DNA of 64,000 nucleotides from Telmatactis stephensoni (Eukaryota; Cnidaria; Anthozoa; Actiniaria; Isophelliidae): NCBI GenBank assembly GCA_029948255.1, contig JALIZF010001940.1, positions 3,471,001 to 3,535,000 of the forward strand, read 5' to 3'. Shown piece by piece: positions 49,666 to 61,422 of this stretch (position 1 is its first letter; each line of letters starts with the position of its first letter). The notes under the pieces were generated by a model. It saw only the letters and a program-made list of their open reading frames with translations, ran no database searches and was not told where the DNA came from. The position numbers and the translations under genes were made by a program.

Positions 49666-51867
49666 TGCTTTATCTTCTTCAGCATCAAGTTATTTCGCCA
49701 AAAAAGTATAAACAACAGGAATTTTACGTTCTGATAAAAATCTCAAACCGTCGCAATGATGTTATTAATTTTTACATATGAGTTACAAAACCTGTTGTTG
49801 CCATGGCGACAGTGCTGTCAACATTCTGGCCTAAAGCCGGGTAATTAATCAATAGATTTTAACACGAAACATTCCGATCCACAAGGGTTAGTTGCACAAA
49901 ACTTAACGTTGTATGTAACTTTTAACGTCTGATGTTCAGCTCTCTGTTAGTAACGCCTAACGTAAGCACTTGCGTTTCCTTACGTTGCGTTAGCAGTTAC
50001 GAGTTTGTTACGTTTTGCTTTATTTCATTGTAGCTTTTGTGCCTTGGATAATTTTAGATTTTAGTTTAGTTTTTTTCTATACCTGAAAGGTATGAAATGT
50101 ATAACAGTATTACTAATAAGACATTAATAGAGTCACATTCTAATAACAGCCATTATGGTTCAGTCAAAAAACTAGCAATAATTAAAAGGTTGGCATCGTT
50201 TCTTAGGAAGAATAGTCCCCTTCACAGTTCTCTGCGCCATCTTGAAAGGTAGCCATGCCTTTGCATCGAAGCGAGACGAACGGTGAGCTTGCAATGATAA
50301 AGACCTGTGAGTAATTGTCCTCGGTGTTAAAAAAGGTATCTATCATTGCAAGCTCACCGATCGTCTCGCTTCGATGTAAAGGCACGACTACCTTTGAAGA
50401 TGGCGCAGGGAACTGTGAAGGGGATTATTTCAGCAAATGCTAACACGTACCATTTAAGAACTGGCCGATCTGGTCGGCTGGTTGCACTGAATAGGAAATA
50501 CTCCAAGTTCTGAGTTATTCATTAATAATTATTGGCTATTCAGCCTCACAGCGGTAAAAAAACTTTTAACAAACCGTGGAGAAAATCAGCTGACCGCCCC
50601 ATCCCCCTACGTGTCTATAGCGTGTCTTTACGTTCGCACACCTATAAAATATGTCCCAAGAGAAAACAATTGTAATGATATTTAAGCCATTATTAATGGT
50701 ATTCAAGTGGTCAGTACTGGACGCCAAAGAGTACTGACACACAGAAGAAGATAAAAGCGCAAGCTAAAGAAGAAGAAAAAGAAGAAGAAACAAGGAGAAG
50801 ATACTGGACATCGACAGAGTACTCGGCAATTATTCCATTTTTCCTTAATTTTCTGCTAATTTTTTAATATTATATATATCATATTTGTAGAATTTTTTTA
50901 TTGACATACGACCTCTAGGTAGACCAAAATTGAGTTGTATTATATTAACTTAACTTTGATTGAGTTTTCGTGTTTAAATAAAGTCCTTAAAAAAAGGCGA
51001 AGACCAAAGAAAGAAGAACAAAGAAGAAGAAAAGGAGAAGAACACAGATAATCGGACTAGTAAAAACTGTAAGCTATCGTCTCAAATTTATTGAATAAAT
51101 GTTTTCGCCCCCTGGTATTCTGACGCTTTCTGTTTCAAGAACAACTCATGTCAATACATTACAATCACGACTTGACAACACCATTTTCCGAGGGACAGAC
51201 CATTTGATACTGTTGGCGTGCTGCGTGAAGCCCCGAGAACTAAAACGAACGGCTGGCAACATCAACTACAGTTTAAACTGTTTATTCTTTGTGGATTTTG
51301 CAAAATTCAGTGACAAGAAGGCAGGTGTTTGATTATATTTCAATGTTATTGATATGGCAAAAAGTTACAAAAGCATCCATTTTCTATGCTTTATACTCAG
51401 ATAGAAAAACACAGCTTTCTCTATCGACTAATGTAAGAAAGTACACAAAATCAGGATTTTTATTATATAGAATGGATAATAGAGTGCTTGAAAGTACTGT
51501 ACTGGCAGCTGAGCTGATTGACAATTTTTAAAATTGCTTTGTTTGTAAAACGTTACTTTTTCTGCATGGTCACGTGGTCACATTGTCATAGTCATAGTCA
51601 GGTGGTCAACAACCATTGCACTTAGTGTTACAACTATTCATTTCGTACAATTACAAAATTATGAAGTAAATATAGGAATAAAGAACTACATCAATATCTC
51701 TCCATCTTGGCTCTGTTCTAGTGCTACAACTATTCGTCTCTTACAATTACAAAATATAGAAGTAAATCAAGGATTAACTGAAAACTGTTCAGTTAATAAA
51801 CAAACTAACCACTCCAATCTCGCTCCCCGACCAAGCCTGGGTTTCATTTCTACTTCTTTTCTTCAAG
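49666..51867. other. Intergenic, no gene seen
   Basis: Holds the hairpin element at 50210-50430. A gaagaa-rich purine stretch is at 50740-51040. Short open frames lack support. Confidence 0.4.
50210..50430. mobile_element. 221-bp hairpin element
   Basis: Arms aatagtccccttcacagttc and inverted copy. The inner arms include tcgaagcgagacgaacggtg mirrored as caccgatcgtctcgcttcga. Confidence 0.9.
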
Positions 51868-53538
51868 TCATTCTTCCACCAGATCTTTTTCAGGATCAAA
51901 ATCTTGAACAATAAAACACCAGGTGCCCTTTGCTTTGGAGGCGTACGGCGTAAGATTAATTTTTCTTAAATTGACCCAGTCTCCGACTTGTTCTCTCATG
52001 CTTCGCCAAACCTCTGCTCTGGCCAAATAGTGCACTTTACCCTTTTTCCAATACAAGGTTTTCCCTTTGTCGTTACTCATCTTGTCGTAGGTGTCCTTCC
52101 CTTTGGTTCGTCCACTGTCAGTCTTGTCATCGATGTTAATTTTAATCGGAAGTGCATATGGAGAAGACAAAGCAAACTCAATTACTCTAACGTCTCCTTC
52201 ATTGGGGTCATCTTTAGCAGGGTCGGAGCTCAGCTTTCCATTCTGTGCGATCTTGATATACCCACCGACTGAGAAGGTACCAGTAAAACTCCAAATCACT
52301 TTGTCATAGTAGGAATGGGGTTCCACATCTTGCCGGAACTCCAGGTTCCCTTTAGGCCAACCAACTGTCCCTGACACAATTCTCATGGGAAAGTCAGTCT
52401 CATTGACAAATAGTACCGTGGTCTTCAATGTAGCAGCATAGAAGCCTATCGGACCAATGGGTATGCCTGGGATTTGGGGCAGAAGATCTACGGCAGCATT
52501 TGCGGGGGCGAAACCACTAAGATGTTCAGGAAACCTCAATTGTACTGTCTGGCAAGATACCTTTTTTGCTGCTTTTTCCACTTCATCAGCGTCAGGCATT
52601 TTAGAAACCTGCAGGCTACCTCTGACTGATTCCACGACTTGTTTTGCTGATGGGTTTCGGGCCAAGAGAAGTATCTTTATCAACTTTCCATTTTCTGATG
52701 GAAGCCGCCCAATGAACTTCAGGTACTTCCTATCTGACAAGAAAGTCAACGTCTCCTTGACTTTTCTTTTTCGATGATCATTCAGTCGGTTGATAGCATC
52801 GACTTCGTCGTCACTGTCAGTACCAAACTCTTGAAATTTTGCCTTCGCGGCTGTTAGAAGTGCCATGAAGCAAGTGTAAGCTCTACAATACATTACTACG
52901 GCCCTCACGAAATCTGCCAAGTCAGGATCTTGCTCTAGGTTATCCTCGTACTTGAACTGGAGTGGCAAGGTGACTCGGTACGACAGCTGTCCCATAAAAT
53001 GGTCATAATCGTTCCATAGATGCGGATCGTCTAGGTCTTCTTTCTCTTTCATCTGTCGAAGCTGAGTTTGCTGACGCTGAACACGACCTTCCAATCCGCA
53101 CAGTTCCGCCCCTTGTAGCTTGTTGTGAAAGCTATTCAACTCGCTGTGGACCACTTTAGCTAGCTGTTCTACCACGCTTGGTTTGGCTGGCTTGTTGGCC
53201 GAAACGATAGCTCCAGCAATGCTGCACAATGCTGAAAATGCCACTCCATATGGCCCACCAGCAACTGCTGCAACACTTGAAATGATATTCAAGGTACCAA
53301 TCGTTATGTCATAAGGGTCACCAGTTTGGAACTTTTCGAGTGCATTCACTGTGGTCTTCAAGACTTCACCAACTTTTGCGATCTTTTCCTCATTTCCTTT
53401 GGCCTTCTGCTCGTTCACCCAACCATTTATATTGTCGATGCTCTTCTTGAAGTCTGGTTTGCCTTCCGTTGCATTAGAAAACTCTTTGAGTTTCGAATGG
53501 ATTTCCACCAGTTCAATCTCACGGACTTTCGACATCAT
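51868..53538 (-). CDS. Two-part, possibly pore-forming protein, intronless, 556 aa
   Basis: Not assigned to a family with confidence. The start is the first of two adjacent ATGs at 53538. The open frame runs 31 codons further up, but a splice acceptor (cttgtaatag) lies just before, so that part is probably 5' UTR. Residues 1-75 are charged and helical. Residues ~78-114 form a hydrophobic, Gly/Ala-rich helical hairpin (IISSVAAVAGGPYGVAF). Residues ~120-340 are a helical bundle rich in charged residues. Residues ~374-556 are predicted beta-rich (TVLFVNETDFP, WSFTGTFSVGGY, FALSSPYALPI). There is no secretion signal. A buried hydrophobic hairpin in an N-terminal helical bundle followed by beta domains recalls three-domain insecticidal toxins. 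The last part also loosely recalls the actinoporin beta-sandwich. Both are inferences. A possible 5' UTR exon ends at 56752 (gtaagt donor). It is intact, with no frameshift or stop. Confidence 0.72.
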   Translation of the reverse strand: MMSKVREIELVEIHSKLKEFSNATEGKPDFKKSIDNINGWVNEQKAKGNEEKIAKVGEVLKTTVNALEKFQTGDPYDITIGTLNIISSVAAVAGGPYGVAFSALCSIAGAIVSANKPAKPSVVEQLAKVVHSELNSFHNKLQGAELCGLEGRVQRQQTQLRQMKEKEDLDDPHLWNDYDHFMGQLSYRVTLPLQFKYEDNLEQDPDLADFVRAVVMYCRAYTCFMALLTAAKAKFQEFGTDSDDEVDAINRLNDHRKRKVKETLTFLSDRKYLKFIGRLPSENGKLIKILLLARNPSAKQVVESVRGSLQVSKMPDADEVEKAAKKVSCQTVQLRFPEHLSGFAPANAAVDLLPQIPGIPIGPIGFYAATLKTTVLFVNETDFPMRIVSGTVGWPKGNLEFRQDVEPHSYYDKVIWSFTGTFSVGGYIKIAQNGKLSSDPAKDDPNEGDVRVIEFALSSPYALPIKINIDDKTDSGRTKGKDTYDKMSNDKGKTLYWKKGKVHYLARAEVWRSMREQVGDWVNLRKINLTPYASKAKGTWCFIVQDFDPEKDLVEE

Positions 53539-54114
53539 ACAGGGATCTGGCGAATTCGAACTTCCTCTATTACAAGAAATAAGAATATATAAGAACATAT
53601 CAAAATGAACACTGTTTAATTTAACATCCACAAAATCTGACTATAATTACAGAATGGCACAAAGATGTGTACCATTGGAAACATGTATATGCAATCATGT
53701 AGTTAAGACGCATCCCGCCACACGAACAAGTTGCGAGTTTTCATTCCCTTAACAAGTTTTCAGTTTGACAATTCTATTTTTCTTACTCGTGTAGACGTAC
53801 CAAGAACTTGTCCTTGGCACAGTGTTCTTGTCAAAAAAAAACCCTGCTTGTATAGACGACCAGCAAGTTTTCAATGACAAATGTCTTTGCACCCGAAATA
53901 TACTTTGCAATTAAGGCGGAATACTTATCAAGTTTCCTTGTTGTCCACCCATATACGAGTAGATTTTTACCTTGGCAAGAAAAATGCTGGTATGCTAGCT
54001 TCTCAACAAGGCAACTTGACAAGGAAAAGATGACAACTTTTTATCATCTAATAAGTAAAGTTTTCCTTGCCATGAAAAACTTGCTCTGTTAGATTTGGCT
54101 TTAACATTGACTAT

Positions 54115-54745
54115 TACAGAATGGCATCGAGGTGTTACCGTACCTAGTACAATTATGCAAGTCTGAGCGAAGTAGTCAATGCCGATACACTGTCTTGTCT
54201 AGAACTTTGTCATCAACAGTTGTCTCAAACTAAGCTCAAACTCATATTGCTTCCTACAGATGAATCGCCGGAGATTATAGTCCGTCAAAAATACTTCTTC
54301 CTGTTATTCAGTTTGGGGGCGGAAGGCAGTGACGTGTCCAAGTTTGTCCTCCCCTAAGGAAGTATGAAATTACTAACTACGTGCTAGAATGCAAACAAAT
54401 TAATGGCAATGGCATCGAGGTGTCGCCTAGTACAATTGCGCATTTCCGATTATTCCAAAACATTTTCTTCCCCATTGTTGTTTGGGGGCAGGGGGTAGTG
54501 GACGTGCCTAAAGGGAGTATAAAACTAACATTCAAATGCATACTAGAATGCAAACAAATTAATTACAGTGGCATCGAGGTGTCGCCTAGTACAATTATGC
54601 ATTTCCGGTGATTTGAAAACGTTTTCTTTCCCATTATTGTTTGGGGGACGGGGGGTAGTGGACGTGTGAAAGGAAGCGTACGATGAATATTACTCAATTA
54701 CGTATTATAATACAAACATATTAAGGACAGTGGCGAATGCGCAAT
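54115..54745. repeat. ~165-bp tandem repeat, three to four copies
   Basis: Blocks share ggcatcgaggtgtcgcctag, tagaatgcaaacaaattaat and gggggtagtggacgtg. The first copy is longer and more diverged. Confidence 0.8.
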
Positions 54746-55709
54746 CTTACGGCCGAACTAAGTCATCATTTTGATCAGTCATTTGGGCAAATTGTGTGAT
54801 TGATGAATTATTGACCCGGTAATTCACGGGCAAGGTCGATTAAACTCCTTGAAGTTCTTGAAGATGTATCTGTTTCATTCACACTGGTATAAGTCATATA
54901 ACTCTTTCTTAACAAAGATTCGATGTTAAGCCGCCCATGGTTTACACTATATGACAGTTTAACCCAAGACATTTCCCAAAAATCCACCCAAAGTACAGTA
55001 TAAGAATAAGGTTTTTAACGTTTACTAACTACTACTGAACGGGAAGTTTTTTCAGTGAAGCCTAAACTGAATTCACATTTTTAATTATGTTCTCGCTTGA
55101 GTTATCACTTCGCCCTATATGAGTTCTTATTTACACTACACAAAATGGATACTTGGTTTTAAAGACTCAAATCTCAAAATTGATCAAAATATTTCATTCC
55201 CCCTTTACTTTCTATTATAAACAAACAATCCACTTCACCGAATTTAATGCACACAGATTAATAGGTTGAATTATGGTTCACTAACTATCACATCACTCTT
55301 CTATACAACAGAGTTCCCTATACCGTTTGCGTGAAACGTGAATGGCCGATATATTTTGACGTGAAACGTGATTTAAGGCCGTCTAAATTTTTTTTGCGTC
55401 CTCATGAAAGCAATTTTTGATTTTTTGTGAACATGAAAGAGCTTTTTTTAAGTATCCGTGACGCGTGAAAAGACCCAATATTTTTGCGTGAGTTCATTTT
55501 ACAAAGGTCTATAGGGGACCCTGTATACAATCTGAAGCATTGGTCTGAGCACAAAGACTAACAATCCATTTGTCAGTGCCGTGCATCTTCTTATTTAACA
55601 TAAATCTTTTCTAATAGTTGAGAATTTAGCCTACATGTAGCTCGTACGTTGTTTTTAACTGACATTCTTGATTATGTTTTCTCAGCAAAACTGTATCTAC
55701 ATTTTCTTT

Positions 55710-55895
55710 TCAGCGTGTTTCTCGCTTTAGTTAACTTTTCCTGTTCACAAGAGAGTACTATATATAGCGTTTCTCGCTTCATTTAACTTTTCCTGTTTAC
55801 AAGAAAACACTACATAGTACTCTCTTGTAAACAGGAAAAGGTAACTGAAGCGGGAAACGCTATATAGTATTCTCTTGTAAGCAGAAATAGTTAAC
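55710..55895. repeat. Complex inverted repeat
   Basis: Three to four mixed-orientation copies of acttttcctgttcacaag / cttgtaaacaggaaaag with agcgtttctcgctt. Confidence 0.75.
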
Positions 55896-56142
55896 TTAGC
55901 CGCACGAAATCATTTAACTTTCTTCTAGTATATTTACATTCGATCAAAAAATCGCACTTTTCAAAGGCATGTCCTTATCAAATTTTGCAGAAAAATAATC
56001 AGAAACTCTATGTTAGCTCGATCTTTTTAGTTTTGCTTGGTATTCAGTCAATCAGATGATTAAATTAAAGAGTGTATCGAATCTATTGGAAATGATTTTC
56101 ACTAAATCGAGTTCAAACCGTGTCATCAGTTCAGGTAAAGGC

Positions 56143-56408
56143 CTTACTCTTGGGTCTAAATTCGCCTTAACTCACTTTATTAATTACGCGCACTAACTTG
56201 CAGTACCGAAAGACGATTTCTACTTTATTGGCTTAATTTGCACTAACTTACCTTAGCTCGCATACGATTTCATAAACGTAAATGAGGAGGGGCCATTAAT
56301 TTCCCCTTAACTCGCCTTAGCCCGCTTTAACTTGCAGGGTTGGGAAGGGCCATTTTGCCCACTCTTTTACTCGTTTCTAGTTAAGGCGAGTTTAGACCCC
56401 AGAGTAAG
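56143..56408. mobile_element. 266-bp MITE-like element
   Basis: Terminal repeats cttactcttgggtctaaatt and, inverted, cttactctggggtctaaact, each followed by cgccttaac. Confidence 0.8.
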
Positions 56409-56485
56409 CTTAGGAAACAAACTAGAAAATCCGTTGTCATCGGTCCGTATTATAGTGCTCCGTACTACACGTCCAGTCTAGTAAA

Positions 56486-56658
56486 GGCCCTAAAATCGCC
56501 GTTATTTTGGGCGATCTTAGGCGATCTTAGGCAATATGTGGAAATTTTAGCCATTTCCGGAGTTAGCGCTCTTAGGCGCTCTTGGGCGATATTGAGCGAT
56601 CTTGGCGATATTTGGCGATATTTGGCGATATTAAGCGATATTAGGCGATTTTAGGGCC
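56486..56658. mobile_element. 173-bp MITE-like element with internal gcgatatt repeats
   Basis: Terminal repeats ggccctaaaatcgcc. The interior is a run of ~10-12 bp units (ttaggcgatct, ttggcgatatt). Confidence 0.8.
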
Positions 56659-57321
56659 CGGAGCAGGCCTTTGTAAAGCAGCAGATTAATTCTTATTGTT
56701 CAATGTTGGTTGCAATTTTTTTTGTTTAGACATTAGTTGATCTGTCACTTACCTTTTGTTAAATCCTTCAGTCTTTTTTTGATGAGCGTATGACAAGAAG
56801 CTTCGTTGAATGATAAAAAGCAAGGAAGGGACTGACTGTATTATATAACAAAGAACTGTCACAAGACGCTCCAATCACTATTACACGTTGCATTTCGTTG
56901 AAAATATTGTGTGACTAATCAGTTAATTATATAAACCCTTTCAATAATGAAGTACGTCATGATGACGTCATAAATCCAATGTTGGTTACGGACCTACACG
57001 ATTCACTCTGGGTAAATATGAAATTGTTCATTTATAAACTTTAATTGTTTGTGTATTATTTCATTAGGATTCCAACGCATATGCGTTAACATGCTGCAAC
57101 TTGTTCAAACAATGCTCAAACATTACATCAAACATATTATGGAAAACATTATTGACACTCAGTGGATGTTGTTATGAGAAATATGACTAAAATTAATTTT
57201 CTATAACAAGAAGAGACCACGCTCCTGGACAGTGAATTAATCGTATCAGACCGAGATGTCAAGTGAACGTAAAACTGAAAAACCTAGATGTCAACAAAAT
57301 GAGCCAGACAACATAAACAGA

Positions 57322-57619
57322 TTACTGCGGTTTTCGTTATTCTGCGAACTCTGACTTTCAAACGTCAACCGCTAATTTACGTTTTTGCTTCTGTCAATCA
57401 AAAGTCAAAAATCACTAATACGAAGAACTATTAATACCAAAATGATAGTATATAGCTAATATATACTCTCTAAAGATCATATTTGGTCATTTGGTAGGAT
57501 TTTAGCAACTTTTAGTGTTGATTTTTCGATGTTTTGTTGAGGTGGGCGGAAGCGAATAACCAAATTCCATCGGACTGTTTGAAGGTCAGAGTTCGCAGAA
57601 TAGCGAAAACCGCAGTAAG
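57322..57619. mobile_element. 298-bp MITE-like element
   Basis: Terminal repeats ttactgcggttttcg(t/c)tatt, continuing tctgcgaactctga. Unique interior. Confidence 0.85.
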
Positions 57620-57874
57620 AAATGTATTGCTCATCATTCTCATTAGCAATGAAATAAATACAGCGCTGAATTTTTGAAAAGTTGCTTGTCTTTATGCTCC
57701 TGAAATATGAACCCGTCTTTGATAATAGTTTGCTTTATTCCAATGATATGTACAAGTTAGAATATATTTATACCCCTGTGTAGTCGGTGTCTAGAATATT
57801 GTGAACGTATTACATACAATAATTATAACAGAGATACAAAGAACACGATAGAAATCATCTGAACGAAATGGCAT

Positions 57875-58157
57875 AGGGTTGGACACCAGTGAAAAACGTC
57901 TGCGCATGCGTGCATATTACGATGTTTTCTTAAGAAATGTGTGAGTTTTAGCTTTGAAATGGAATGCTGTTGTTTTCGGTGTATACATAAAATTTCTCTT
58001 GTATACTTTTGTGAGACAAATTGACCTTACGTTTTGATCACATTTGAAAACCATTGTTGAAGGCAAGCGTAATAGCCAAATTTTCATAAGTTTACAAAAG
58101 CTTGAAGACGTGACTACGAGCATGCGCAGACGTTTTTAACTAGTGTCACAGGGTTGG
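57875..58157. mobile_element. MITE-like element with agggttgg flanking repeats
   Basis: The ends share the inverted 18-mer aaaaacgtctgcgcatgc. Direct agggttgg at 57875-57882 and 58150-58157 looks like an 8-bp target duplication, as made by hAT-type transposases. Confidence 0.75.
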
Positions 58158-58857
58158 GGATTGTATTAAGATAAGATAGCCCTAACAGTGGAACTACCAA
58201 TTTCTTTTCTCTGGGTATACTCACAACAACCCTTATTTGTATGTGTGACCAAGTAAACCAACACACGGCAGTCTTCTTCGCTACGGTTTATTCCATTTCG
58301 TAAAGTAAACATAAACCCAAACGAACGGCGAGAACTACGATAAGTAATCAATAATAACTAATTAATTACTATCCTACGTTGTTATACAAAGGTTAAGGAT
58401 TTCATGCATGTCAACTACAACAAAACTAGCAGAAACTTCAGGTCAATATGTGACCAACCTAAAATAACTAGTGTAAACACACTATTCAAACTACTTAGCG
58501 ATTCATGCTAAACCAACAACTTAATTAGACAATCCTATACCTGATTACTGTAGAAGTAAATCACTTGTAAACAACAACTACTGAAATAGAGATCGGTTGC
58601 ATGAAGCAAACCGGCAAATCTACAGCTTTTTCCGTTCTCTTTCTTGTATAATTCTTGCGAATTTACAACTATCACTGATTTCTACGTAGCACTTAGTTTA
58701 ATGAGAAATGTTACATACCAATTTCGTTGACTTGAAGTTATTAAATAGACATAATTGAGACTGTAAGGTTTTCTTCTTGAACTAACACTCAAAACTAACT
58801 GTAAATGTTCATCATCAAAAATTTGATTTACAAAACGTAAATTGCGCGCGCGCTATA

Positions 58858-59241
58858 AAGCCGCGGCTACACGAGCGATTTTTTGCTTGCACAGGCGACG
58901 CGATTTTCTGAAATGATCGGCGCGCGGTGGTGGCTACACGAAGCAACAAAAACTGACGATAAATGTTGGCGATGAAATCCAAAAATATAAATAAACAAAT
59001 CGTGGTTTTGTCGCGAGTGCGAAGAAAAAGTCGCGGAGTGGCTACACGAAAGAGAAAGTCCGCGACGTTGTCGCGAAAAATTCAACTCTTTGAATTTCTC
59101 GCGACTTTTTTTGGCGATTTTTTTAGCTGTCGCGTCGCTTGTTCAAGGGTGGCTACACGCGCGATTTTCACTTTTCGCCGATCATTTCAGAAAATCGCGT
59201 CGCCTGTGCAAGCAAAAAATCGCTCGTGTAGCCGCGGCTTA
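58858..59241. mobile_element. 384-bp palindromic element
   Basis: Arms aagccgcggctacacgagcg and inverted copy, about 75 bp nearly perfect. Further ggctacacg motifs inside indicate nested arms. Confidence 0.9.
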
Positions 59242-60654
59242 AAACTTGTGCGCGCTCTATTATTTAACGTTAAATCTAACTCGCCACATATGTAAAATGT
59301 GCTCTGCGTTTCCAAACGTGTCAGAGCCAACCTGAAGGCTTCTCAGTCTGTTAGCACCTTCATGCGACAATGGTTCTTCTGAACCCTTAACTTTGGAACA
59401 TTTGAGCAGATTTGTCAAATCTAAGGTCTAACATTTGGAACCTTCATTGCTTGCTTACAATACAAAAACCAAGTTTACAATCAGTATTAGATATCTTGAG
59501 GTACATATACATTGTTAATGATTCACTTGGTTTTTGTGCTGTAAAACCCTAACCTGTTGCCAAATGTTTTCACATGGTGTTATATTGGCTTATATGTTCA
59601 TTGTTGTTTATGATGTCTTGGCTGTAGAACAGCTCTTGAATGGTCTTCAAGATGATTTTGAACAAGTAAACACTAGTGAAACTTGAGTTAAGATCATTCT
59701 CCAGCTCTCGCCGAAAGCACTCACAGCGAGCTAACGAGTACCCGTTGGGAATAAAATCTATTGTTCAAAATTTCGCTGCGAGTAAAAATGACCGCTGCGA
59801 GTGATTATCTGCGGAGTGGAGAATCTGCTTTAGTCTAGGTTTTTGTACGTTCTTACGACTACTACATAATGTATGGTCTAGAGGCTGACTCTGGGGGATA
59901 GGGTAAGGGGAAATAGACAATCAAAATAATGACACCCATGAAGGGACTCCTTTATCAGTCCCCTCCCCTTCCCCCAGAGGCTGTCCATAGGCTAGGTATT
60001 TTAATAAGCCATCCTTTTGATATATTTATTTTTTGAAATTCTTACAAAGTCGTCTGGAAAAACCAGTGAGTGCTGTGGATCTCTTCATTAGATCAAAACA
60101 AGTTTATTAATTAAAGGCCCACTTGGATGAAAATCGAGAAGAATTGGAGACCGATTAGTTTTATCTGAAGATGAATGTAGTTAAATAACTAGCTACCTTC
60201 TGCCCAAAAATCTGCATTTCAAGCTCATTATCAAATAGAAATTTTGATATAAAGTCTTAAAGAACAATAGGGTTGAGTAAATGATCATGACGTCATTTAC
60301 TCACAACTTAAATGCTAAAATACTTGACAATTTCTATTCCTCTTGTTTGAATGTAAGGAAAATGTTGCTTTTGGTGATTATTGATACAGATTATTGATAC
60401 AGGTTTTACTAAGTTTCAAGTCACTTCCAATTTTATATATTTTCATCCAAGTACCCCTTTAATAAAACAATTTTTGAAATAACTCTGAGGTCCCTGTGTA
60501 TTCTTTGACGTGATAAGAGAGAACAACGCAGAGTCGTGATGAGCCGACTATTTCTTATAATTCCAATCTAGTGACTAATAGTTATAGATAAAAATACACT
60601 ATATTTATTTCAATGAGGGTATAAACATTATTATCCGCGACCCGGTATTTTACA

Positions 60655-60866
60655 CAATGGCGCGCCCTCAAATAAGAATCCCAACTGGCAAGGAGGCGAA
60701 CCAGTTGGCTTTATACAAGCATGGTCGAGAAACTGCATTTGAACTAGGGGTTGCCCAGAAACAAATTCAGCCTCAGTGGCCAGAGCGGGACTCGAACTCG
60801 GAACCACCGGATTGCGAGACCGATGCTCTAACCACTCGACCATGCTACCTCCTAAATAGATCGTAG
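60655..60866 (-). mobile_element. tRNA-derived SINE (same family as 22965-23165)
   Basis: On the minus strand the head is gtagcatggtcgagtggtta with B-box gttccgagttcgagtcccg. The body carries ccaactggttcgcctccttg and ccagttgggatt. The 5' and 3' ends do not form an acceptor stem. Confidence 0.8.
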
Positions 60867-61042
60867 ATCCACTAAAGTATTCATTACCGCTTGAAGTGCC
60901 ATGGGACCTGGTCATATGATCATCCTTTTGACGGAAGTGAGAAGATTTATTTTGGAATCATTAGCAGCCTTTGTAGACCTTCACCCTCTGAAACTACAAT
61001 AAAAATTTTCAAAACTATAAGCATTTTATGGCAATGTGGGAT

Positions 61043-61048
61043 TTTATT
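61043..61048 (-). promoter_or_regulatory. Candidate polyadenylation signal, RNase L-like gene
   Basis: AATAAA on the minus strand about 375 nt after the stop codon. Confidence 0.3.
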
Positions 61049-61422
61049 TAACCCGTGAAGAAAGTGGCAAATATTAATAGCTTATATATAGACCCTATAT
61101 GAACCCATTATTTTCTTTTGTTCCGCGTTTTCAAATAGTACTCACTAGTTAGTCAACTTCTTGTCACGGGTTAAAAAAATCAGACAGCCATACTTTTTTA
61201 AACAAAAAAGGGCGTCATTTGCGATAAAATGCTTATTGGTGCAATTGGTAAAATGAGCGCACTGTCGGCCTCCTGGAAGACTAGCCTCCGGCTAAAGGAA
61301 CTACCGACGTTAACCAAAGGCCTTTAGCTTTCATCTTCATTGAGTAAATTCTAAGATGGAGAGCTGAATTTGAAAATGCCGTATTCTAAAACGTCACATA
61401 CACTGACCTAAGTATCTTCCAT

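Larger units (their letters stand above)
53540..61422. other. Large intergenic region, element-rich
   Basis: No convincing coding region on either strand. At least five palindromic elements, one SINE and one tandem repeat are listed separately. The upper part may contain the promoter and a 5' UTR exon of the 51.9-53.5 kb gene. Confidence 0.45.

Noticed and set aside
53539..53631. N-terminal extension of the 51.9-53.5 kb gene
   Set aside because: An acceptor-like cttgtaatag lies within it, and the adjacent double ATG is a better start; the extension is probably UTR or intron.
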